Shown here: piece after piece, positions 18,458 to 25,611 of the stretch
Layout: each line of letters begins with the position of its first letter
Position numbering within the stretch: position 1 is the stretch's first letter
Origin: Candidatus Cloacimonetes bacterium 4572_55
Lineage (GTDB): Bacteria; 4572-55
DNA length: 64,000 bases
NCBI GenBank assembly: GCA_002084765.1
Contig: NBMB01000002.1
Location: 60,074-124,073 of the forward strand
Direction: 5' to 3'
Made by a program: the position numbers and the translations under genes
The notes under the pieces: generated by a model
Databases searched by the model: none
What the model was told of the DNA's origin: nothing
The model's input: the letters and a program-made list of their open reading frames with translations, nothing else

Positions 18458-19494
18458 GCAAGCTGCTATTCCGTCGCGGCTGGGCGTTTTTGGGTATCCA
18501 ACCTTTGACCGCATTTTTTATTGCTGTTCTTTGCTCGGTAATTCTCTGGACCGCGCTCACACATATATATATTTTTTTATTGGTTTTCGCGATAATAGGT
18601 TTGGGTATTTTTTCGGCGTTCTCTATTTTCCAATTGGCTCGCATAGATTTTAAATCCCAGGGGAGAATGCTTAGGGAGTTCGTTTTGTCCCTGATTGACC
18701 GCATTGACCGCTTTGTGAAATCTCCGGATCCCGTAGAGTCTCCTGACCTCGACATTAGCTGGGTACGCGTGCCTGGCGGCACTTTTGACATGGGGGACGG
18801 CGATGGCCGGACAAATGAAAAACCGGTTCATAGAGTCAAGCTGAAGGATTTCGTGATCAGCAAATATGCGGTGACCAATGCGCAATATGCCGAATTTCTG
18901 AATAAGTATGGCAGCCATAAAGTGAAAAATGGCGAATATGCCGGAGAGGTTATGATTAAAGAATATGAGTGGGGTGTGAATAAAACAGACCAGGGCTGGC
19001 AGGTACAATCAGGCTATGAGAATCATCCTGTAATAGAGGTGACCTGGTATGGAGCGCATGAGTTGTGCCGTTTTTATGGTTTGCGGTTGCCCAGCGAGGC
19101 GGAATGGGAGTATGCGGCAAGTTATAAAAAAGATGGGGGCAAGCATAAATATTCTGGAACCAGCGATGACTCTAAACTGGGCGAGTATGCCTGGTATAGT
19201 AAGAATAGCAGATATAGAACGCATCCGGTAGGCGATCTAAAACCTAATGATCTGGGCTTGTATGATATGAGCGGCAATGTGTGGGAATGGTGCCAGGATA
19301 GGTAGCATAAGGATTATGAGAGAGCCCCGACAGATGGCAGAGCTTGGGAAACTGGGGATAGTTCGTACCGGGTTTTGCGCGGCGGTGGCTGGCTTAACAG
19401 TGGGCAGGGTTGCCGTTCGTCGCTCCGCTCCGACTACCCGGGCAACAGCGACGACTACGCCTCTTATGGCCTCCGCCTGGTTCTCGTCCCGTAG
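18427..19494 (+). pseudogene. Membrane-anchored formylglycine-generating-enzyme/C-type-lectin-fold protein with internal amber codon
   Basis: Two membrane segments (IQPLTAFFIAVLCSVILW and IYIFLLVFAIIGLGIF) precede an FGE-sulfatase domain: VRVPGGTFDMGDGDG, VTNAQYAEFLNKYG, LRLPSEAEWEYAASY, LGLYDMSGNVWEWCQDR. A TAG at 19303-19305 stops translation there. The same frame then continues for 63 perfectly plausible codons (HKDYERAPTDGRAWETGDSS, YRVLRGGGW and GLRLVLVP) to a second TAG at 19492. In intact relatives a Tyr usually follows DR (DRYH), so a Tyr codon has probably mutated to amber. The fold is shared by sulfatase activators and by binding proteins. The catalytic cysteines of true FGE are not evident, so ligand binding is more likely. 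Confidence 0.7.
19378..19494 (+). other. Candidate variable region of a DGR-type C-type-lectin domain
   Basis: This is the segment after RGGGW in the FGE-like gene. Between the conserved W (19390) and the GLRLVLVP end, nearly all surface-exposed positions use codons ending in C or T with unrestricted first and second bases (CTT, AAC, AGT, CTC, TCC, GAC, TAC, GGC, AGC, GCC). That pattern results when a diversity-generating retroelement mutates AAC/AAT codons of a template repeat. A perfect 8-bp hairpin (TTGGGGGC TAT GCCCCCAA, 19612-19630) lies downstream, and some DGRs need such a hairpin. No reverse transcriptase or template repeat is in the window, so this remains a hypothesis. Confidence 0.4.
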
Positions 19495-19611
19495 TCAGTT
19501 GGTTGTCTATCCGATCTTGCCTGTGAGCTATGCGAGTTGTCGAAGCGTAGAGAGTGGGAGCAAGGGACGCAGCGACCGACGAACGGAGTGTAGACAACAA
19601 GCTCTTGGGGT

Positions 19612-19643
19612 TTGGGGGCTATGCCCCCAACGCGATTTTTTTT
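19612..19643 (+). terminator. Perfect 8-bp GC-rich hairpin, terminator or DGR-type stem
   Basis: TTGGGGGC and GCCCCCAA form a perfect stem around a 3-nt loop. Five bases (CGCGA) separate it from a run of eight T (19636-19643), which is less than ideal for intrinsic termination. It lies between the FGE-like gene and the trypsin-like fragment. Confidence 0.45.
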
Positions 19644-19703
19644 GGGAATTATAGGAGCGACAAGCTCATTTTGGAAACATTATCAATTTTGGGGAGATTG
19701 TCC

Positions 19704-20108
19704 ATGTCATTTCTAAAGTTATTAGAGCAAGCGACCTGCGCGGTTGTTATTAATGAAACAAAAAAAAGCAGCGGCACAGCCTGGCTCTTTAAGATTTCAG
19801 GCAGTACAGGGTATTTGATGACAGCCGCGCATGTGGTGGCTTGTAATTCGGAACGCACGAGCTTTCATAAAGAAGTACAAGTGCGATTTGACTCTGACTC
19901 GCATCGTCCTACCTTGGATGCCACAGTAAGCACTGTCAAATATAATAAAGAGTGGCGCATCGATTTTGCTATCCTGACCGTAAAAAATTTGCCTGAGGAA
20001 TATAAGCCATTGCCGTGCCAGTTGATTGAACAACCCGAGAGGGAAGATACATTAAAAATATTACTGATAGTAGCCTCATCCACCAGGGTAAGAGTACTAA
20101 ACTCGTGA
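19704..20108 (+). pseudogene. Trypsin-like serine protease, N-terminal half only
   Basis: The start is the ATG at 19704, with GGGGAG seven bases upstream. The 134 residues show the first beta-barrel of a trypsin-fold protease: a Gly-Thr-Ala-Trp-Leu strand, the catalytic His in LMTAAHVVAC and the catalytic Asp in WRIDFAILTVKN. The second barrel with the GxSG nucleophile is missing. The frame ends after a short unrelated tail (STRVRVLNS) at a point where sequence resembling a MoxR ATPase begins. This is a deletion scar. Small trypsin-like proteases of this kind occur in vWA/MoxR multi-gene conflict loci. Confidence 0.7.
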
Positions 20109-20332
20109 AGGACGCTGTCAAATTTTTCTATGAGCTGCGTAAAAGCAACCTGACTAAAAAGCCGGCAACCGCGGAATTACTCGGCTGGTTGCTCATGCTG
20201 AGTCAGGTCGCTTCAAGAGGGGAACTCTCACTGTCCAAAGAGTTGGTGAAGAAGACGCTAAGTGCATTGGTGAAAAATAAAGACGATCAGAAAAAGTCGA
20301 AAATTTTATTGCAAGACTTCAATTTCAGTTGA
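20105..20332 (+). pseudogene. C-terminal remnant of a MoxR-type AAA+ ATPase
   Basis: A 75-residue frame (VKFFYELRKSNLTKKPATAE, LLGWLLMLSQV, VKKTLSALVKNKDDQKKSK). It resembles the winged-helix/lid end of MoxR-family ATPases, where a 'R..LRxLxLxKPPGxAETIDWA' segment is followed by 'LLKxxDD'. The Walker motifs and the rest of the ATPase are absent. The fragment begins where the trypsin-like frame stops, so a deletion appears to have joined the two genes. Confidence in the family is moderate because the piece is short. Confidence 0.5.
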
Positions 20333-20337
20333 CAAGG

Positions 20338-21612
20338 TTACGTCTTCAGATTTTTCTTCTTTGCAGCTGGGAAAAGGATATTGTTCAAAATAAGCCGATA
20401 TCCTGGGGAGTTGGGATGCAGAGACAATCGCGTAGGAGGATCATTGATACGGTGGGTGTAATCTTCTGGATCATGTCCCCCGTAAAATGTGAACGTGCCT
20501 TTGCCAAAATTTCCGTGAATATATTTTGCTTCGCTTGCGCCTTCCACTTCCCCCAGGATCACGACCGATTTTTTTATACAATTGGTATGAAAACCGGTTG
20601 TCTGCCCCAAGAATCCGTTTATAACCGGAACATGACATTGGGTCAGCATTGTTGGCACAGGGTCGTATTTTGCGGAAAATTCAAATAAGGTGAAATAATC
20701 CGCCTCAGGTCCGCGCATGGAAGAGAGTGGGGTGGTGTCGATATTGGAAAATTCATAAACCAGGGGGTCGCGCTCCAACTTAAAATTCTCAAAAGCAAGC
20801 GTTTTATCGAAGTTCAGCTTGGACTGCGCGTGGGGATCGGCTGGGTCGCCGTCAAACATAGATTCGCATATATCGACCCCCTCTGCGGCAAGAGCAATAT
20901 CAAAGCTGTCAGTTCCGGAACACATAGAAAAGAGAAATCCTCCCTGCGACATATAGTCACGAATGCGGAGCGCGACATCCAGCAGCATTTGCGACGGCTT
21001 GCGGTAACCCAAAGACGCGGCCTCCTCCTCCCGCATTTTCACATCCTCCTGATACCATTTTTGATTGCGATAATGGGCGTAGAACTTCCCGTATTGACCT
21101 GTAAAATCCTCATGGTGCAAGTGAAGCCAATCGTATTCATCCAGCGCCCCGTTGAGAACGTCCTTGTTCCAAATTTTTTCGTATGGGACTTCTGAATAGT
21201 CCAGAGCCAGCGTTACAGCATCGTCCCACGGCAGAGAGTTTGGGGGGGTATAAACCGCAATTTTTGGAACTTTTTCTAACAAAACCGTTTCCATGTTTTC
21301 CTCTTCGATCTCCTTCTTGATACGGGCGATACCAGACCCGGAAATATGCTCGTAACTCACGCCTTTCAAAGTCATCTCTCGAACGATCTCGTCATATTCC
21401 CCCATAAGAAAAGAACCACCCCGATAATTGAGCAACCATTCTACAGAAATGCCCTGGTCCAGCGCGTAATAGGTGATCCCATAAGCTCGCAGGTGATCGC
21501 CCTGTTCCAAATCCATGGGGATTAAGACATCGGCATGGAGCGGCTGAGTTCCTATTAAAGCCATCGCGAATAAAGCCGTCGCGAATATAAATATATAAAA
21601 GAATTTCCTCAC
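20338..21612 (-). CDS. Secreted protein of the family often annotated 'asparagine synthetase B'
   Basis: The GTG at 21612 is taken as the start because GGGAGA lies six bases upstream and a signal peptide follows directly (RKFFYIFIFATALFAMALI to HADVL). The mature protein of about 400 residues carries DWLHLHHEDFTGQYGKFY and GGFLFSMCSGTDSFDIAL, recognisable from FCB-group proteins named asparagine synthetase B in databases. It lacks both the Ntn amidotransferase and PP-loop synthetase domains of real AsnB. The Cys in SMCSGTD sits in a flavodoxin/GATase-1-like setting, so a class I amidotransferase-like fold is plausible. The biological role is unknown. Confidence 0.75.
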   Translation of the reverse strand: MRKFFYIFIFATALFAMALIGTQPLHADVLIPMDLEQGDHLRAYGITYYALDQGISVEWLLNYRGGSFLMGEYDEIVREMTLKGVSYEHISGSGIARIKKEIEEENMETVLLEKVPKIAVYTPPNSLPWDDAVTLALDYSEVPYEKIWNKDVLNGALDEYDWLHLHHEDFTGQYGKFYAHYRNQKWYQEDVKMREEEAASLGYRKPSQMLLDVALRIRDYMSQGGFLFSMCSGTDSFDIALAAEGVDICESMFDGDPADPHAQSKLNFDKTLAFENFKLERDPLVYEFSNIDTTPLSSMRGPEADYFTLFEFSAKYDPVPTMLTQCHVPVINGFLGQTTGFHTNCIKKSVVILGEVEGASEAKYIHGNFGKGTFTFYGGHDPEDYTHRINDPPTRLSLHPNSPGYRLILNNILFPAAKKKNLKT

Positions 21613-21688
21613 CAAATTTCTCCCTATTCCAAAATAAAAATCAAACCCTAAGGATTTTTCATTGTTCCTAATCCGTGAAATCTGCGAA

Positions 21689-24600
21689 TCACTCATCAAA
21701 TTTTGTCAGCTCATGCCGCGCGCCGACCTTCTCAAAAAGATCCTTAGCCTTTTTTATATATTGGTCGCCGATTTCGTCTTTCCGAATTTTTTTCATAAAA
21801 AACCCATAATTGGCGTATGTTTTTGCCAGCAAAAAGGGGGATCGAATCTTTTCCAACAACTCGATACTTTCCTGATAGCAGGTCATGGCTTTAGACTCGC
21901 CCGCCTTGTCTTTGGCTTTCATATACGTATCGCTCAGGATGCGCAACGCAACGCCTCGCAGCTTCAGATATTCGTAGCTATCGTTTTTTTCAGTGATCTC
22001 CAGTGCCTTCAGACAGGAATTAATAGCGGACTGGCGATAATCCAGCGTCAAATGGGATTCGGCTTGTTGCAACAAGGAGCGGGTCATCAGCGGTTCCAGC
22101 CCCATCTTCCTCGACATATCGATCGCCATTTCGATAATATTAAGTGCTTTTCCGCTATATCTCAACTCTGTGGAAACCCGGCACGTCTCCACATAGACCT
22201 TGATTATCAGCTTGATATTCTCGGTCTCCTCCACTTGTTTCGCCGCGATTTCCAAGTGATAAAAACTCTCTTTCAGCTCGCCGATACAATATTTCGTTCT
22301 TCCCGTATAATAGTGATAGATCGGCAGATACAAACCGTTTCGGGTCTCCTCCATCAATTGACGGCCCCGCTCGAAAAAATAGAGTGCTTGTTGATAGCTG
22401 CCCCGTTCGAGATGAATTCTCCCGCATAAATTCGTCGCGTAAGCCAGCTCCTTAGCCATGCTGAGATTTTCATAAAACGATATGCTTTTTTGGATATATC
22501 GCAACCCTTTCTCAGTATTCCCTTGATAGATGCTGGAAAGTCCGAGATACTGGATTGATTGCGCCAATTCTCCCATCTTTTCAGCCTCTTTGCGCCCTTT
22601 ATATGCATAATTAAAATATTTGACGGCATTTGACGGCTTCAGAAGAACTCGGTGTATATCCCCGATGATATCGCAGCATTGCCATATCAACGAGTTATTT
22701 TTGATCTCATGCGCCATATTGAGGGCTGACGTCGCGTAATGTTCAGCTTTCTGATAATCCCCACGTTTTCGAAAAATATCGGTCAATAACAAAAGGACGC
22801 GCGCTTTTTCCTCACTGGCATCGTCGTCGCCCAGACCTCTCAAAGCCGAGTCAATCAATTCCTGGGATTTGGCAAAATTTCCCTGAGTTTGATAAACATC
22901 AGCCAATTTCCGCTGCAGATTTGCATTTCGTTGGGCAGTCTGACGGTCCCCATCAATCTGCAAGCCGGTTTCAATCACAAAATTATGCTCCACAGCCTGA
23001 TAATAATATTTCGTCGCTTCTTGGTAGCGATCATTATAACGATGAAGATCGCCAAATCGCTCATAAAGAGTCGTTAATTTCCGGCTGTCTTGAGGATCGT
23101 AACTTTGCACCAAATCTAAGGAGCGTTGAAGCGCGTGACTCGTCCCGACGATATTCTTTTTTCGAAAAGCATATTCGCCGGCTTCCTGATAATATTGATA
23201 CGATTCCTCGAATCGGTTCGCGTCCTGGTAGTGAGACGCCAAAATTTTCAGAAAATACGCGTTTTTTATCGAAATTTTTTTCTCAAGCCAGGTTGCGACT
23301 TCCAAATGATATTTTTTTCGTTCCGATTTTGGAATGGTCTCATAAATCACTCGGCGCTCGGTACATCGGGTAAAATAAAATTCTCGATCGCCTGGAATAT
23401 AGGAGGTTTTGACCGCGGTCACGATACCCTTCTCGACAAAGTTCTCCAAGATCGGCTCGATTGACTGGTCGCACAAATACGATAGCAATCCCAACCAGAA
23501 TTTTTCGCCGATCAAAGCCGCTTTTTGCAACAATATTTTTTCCTCTGGCGATATTTTGTCGAATAGGGTCTGAATAATCTTGACGATCTGGACTGGTATC
23601 CCGGCTTCCTCGATACGGTATGCGTCGAATATCCAGCGGCTGTTGTCTTCATTACGAGTCAGCGTGTATGTCTGGAGGTCTTTTTTGACCAAAAGCTCAA
23701 CAAATCCCGGTATATTGCTTGACCGCTTTGATAATGAGTCTAAATAGGATGTTGGCAGGTCGTCTTGATTCTTTAGGACTTGCTTCGTAAAAACGGATAG
23801 CTGATTTTTTCCAAACGGGTTTGGCTTGATAATTTTCGGCTCTAACGATTTGATGGTTGGAAATATTTTTTCTATTGGCGACCGACCGACCAGAATCATG
23901 CCGGATCGCAGGTCAGGTAGTTTTTGAGAGATTGCCCGTATGGTTTCGATTGTCTCTGAATCGCATTCTTCGATATGATCCAGGATAAAAAAGAGCGGAG
24001 CACCCGCGCCTATCCGAATATATCGAAGCAGATCGAGAATCACCTGAATAATAGCCGACCGTTGGGCAGCCGCCTTTTTTGGATCCTGGATCTCGTCGTA
24101 TCTGATAGGAGCCAAGAAGTTATCCTCAAATGGGATACCCATGATCGAGGTGAGATAATATGTCAGCCGGATCGCCTCGCGCTGCTGTGGGTTTATCCGG
24201 TCAAAAATAATCCTGGAACGAGGCAAGGCCGTCGGAAATTTGATATTTTTAATGGATTTGAATTCATTAAACCATACATATTCAGCGATCACAGAAGTCG
24301 TTTTTTTCTGGCGTTCATCAACGGACTCGTTGCCTTGAATCCCGAAAAAACGTTGGAGCATTTCCGAAAAAAGATAAAAAGGTTTCTTTTTATTATAAGA
24401 CAATCCCTGACCGTAGAAGAAGACAGCCTCCTGTTTCGGTTTTTGTTCCCGCCCTTGATCCAGCAAAAGATGCTTAAGGATAAATTCGGTCAACATACGC
24501 GTTTTTCCCGATAACGGAGAGCCGCAAATATAGACCAACTCCGATTTTTTTCCTTCTATAACCTGCTGAAAGGCGGATTTTAATTGTCCGATTTGCTTAT

Positions 24601-25429
24601 GTCGGTCAAAAAAAATGTCGTCAAATTGATCCCCGTCGATCCGGATATGCCGATTCGAGATAATTTCTTTCACCTGACGAATCACCGCGGTCTCCTCATC
24701 GCCTTTGACCTTAATCGGGGTGGGTTTTCCCACGACAACAGCATGCTTTATTCCTTCGTAGGTCTTGTTTCCGACCAATATTTGCCCGGGTTTGCCGATA
24801 TGGCTCAACATGGACGCCAGATTGACCGTATCACCCAGGGTTGTATAGAATTTGTTCTGAGTCCCGTTTACCTGACCCACAGTCATCCGACCCGTATTTA
24901 AGCCGATCTTCAGACTCATCGGCTCTGGAATGAACTGCTTTTCCGCGTCGTTAAAATCCAGCAATGCGCGCTGCATTCCAAAGGACGCCATAATGGCGCG
25001 CTCCTCGTGGTCTTCATAAGATATGGGCGCGCCAAAAACGGCTATCATCCCGTTGACTGTATATTTATCGATCACGCCACCGAATATTTCTATCTGTTCG
25101 GTCAGATCAGCAGAACATCTTTCCATAAGCTGTTTTGCCTGAGTAGCGTCCAAATTTTCGTCTAAAGAAGAAAACCCTTGAACAACAGCAACCAGCGCGG
25201 TAGCAAGTTTTTGTTCCTCTTGGATCGGTCTCTCGCCTTGCTCATGGTCAGACCTCTTCATAATACCGGTTGCTAAGGACTCGCCGCAATTCCCGCAGTA
25301 TTTGCCTGTTGGGGAGTTCACACTTTTACAACTCGGGCACCCGACGCCGCTAAAAATCAGCTTAACGCCGCAATTCGTGCAGAACTTCTGCCCGTCTGGT
25401 ATCTCATATCGACAGCTGGTACAAATCAT
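21689..25429 (-). CDS. Zinc-ribbon / degenerate cyclase / AAA ATPase / TPR signalling protein
   Basis: The start is the ATG at 25429, which begins a pair of zinc ribbons (Cys at 3, 6, 17, 20 and 31, 34, 45, 48). A single class III cyclase domain follows (about residues 70-250). Its first metal Asp is replaced (LVAVVQGFSS instead of FADxxGFT) and so is the second (DKYTVNGMIAVFG instead of DKFxGDxxxAVFG), so catalysis is unlikely, although YTTLGDTVNLASML is intact. The NTPase module has a P-loop at CGSPLSGKT and FFILDHIEECDSE. The C-terminal 550 residues are TPRs. It may be a pseudo-cyclase sensor or scaffold. It shares its layout with the protein at 12457-16320 but is not close in sequence. 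Confidence 0.85.
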   Translation of the reverse strand: MICTSCRYEIPDGQKFCTNCGVKLIFSGVGCPSCKSVNSPTGKYCGNCGESLATGIMKRSDHEQGERPIQEEQKLATALVAVVQGFSSLDENLDATQAKQLMERCSADLTEQIEIFGGVIDKYTVNGMIAVFGAPISYEDHEERAIMASFGMQRALLDFNDAEKQFIPEPMSLKIGLNTGRMTVGQVNGTQNKFYTTLGDTVNLASMLSHIGKPGQILVGNKTYEGIKHAVVVGKPTPIKVKGDEETAVIRQVKEIISNRHIRIDGDQFDDIFFDRHKQIGQLKSAFQQVIEGKKSELVYICGSPLSGKTRMLTEFILKHLLLDQGREQKPKQEAVFFYGQGLSYNKKKPFYLFSEMLQRFFGIQGNESVDERQKKTTSVIAEYVWFNEFKSIKNIKFPTALPRSRIIFDRINPQQREAIRLTYYLTSIMGIPFEDNFLAPIRYDEIQDPKKAAAQRSAIIQVILDLLRYIRIGAGAPLFFILDHIEECDSETIETIRAISQKLPDLRSGMILVGRSPIEKIFPTIKSLEPKIIKPNPFGKNQLSVFTKQVLKNQDDLPTSYLDSLSKRSSNIPGFVELLVKKDLQTYTLTRNEDNSRWIFDAYRIEEAGIPVQIVKIIQTLFDKISPEEKILLQKAALIGEKFWLGLLSYLCDQSIEPILENFVEKGIVTAVKTSYIPGDREFYFTRCTERRVIYETIPKSERKKYHLEVATWLEKKISIKNAYFLKILASHYQDANRFEESYQYYQEAGEYAFRKKNIVGTSHALQRSLDLVQSYDPQDSRKLTTLYERFGDLHRYNDRYQEATKYYYQAVEHNFVIETGLQIDGDRQTAQRNANLQRKLADVYQTQGNFAKSQELIDSALRGLGDDDASEEKARVLLLLTDIFRKRGDYQKAEHYATSALNMAHEIKNNSLIWQCCDIIGDIHRVLLKPSNAVKYFNYAYKGRKEAEKMGELAQSIQYLGLSSIYQGNTEKGLRYIQKSISFYENLSMAKELAYATNLCGRIHLERGSYQQALYFFERGRQLMEETRNGLYLPIYHYYTGRTKYCIGELKESFYHLEIAAKQVEETENIKLIIKVYVETCRVSTELRYSGKALNIIEMAIDMSRKMGLEPLMTRSLLQQAESHLTLDYRQSAINSCLKALEITEKNDSYEYLKLRGVALRILSDTYMKAKDKAGESKAMTCYQESIELLEKIRSPFLLAKTYANYGFFMKKIRKDEIGDQYIKKAKDLFEKVGARHELTKFDE

Positions 25430-25611
25430 AATGATCGCTCGTATAGTGAAAATAGGAAAATAGATGGAAAATTGGAGACTAGCAACTCTTGAGACCCTGC
25501 CCGCCATAGTTCATAATAATCTCTTGTCAGCCATACGTCAAGGCAAATTATTGTAACGCCGATCGTCTATTAACATACGACAGGACAGCATTCTGTGTTA
25601 CGGGTTCGTCG

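Noticed and set aside
19554-19703. N-terminal extension of the trypsin-like protein
   Set aside because: The extension translates the GC-rich hairpin and has no signal or domain. GGGGAG before the ATG at 19704 marks the better start.
22155-22629. Open frames antisense or out of frame within the TPR region of the cyclase-like gene
   Set aside because: They lie wholly inside a long well-supported gene and lack recognisable domains or ribosome sites.
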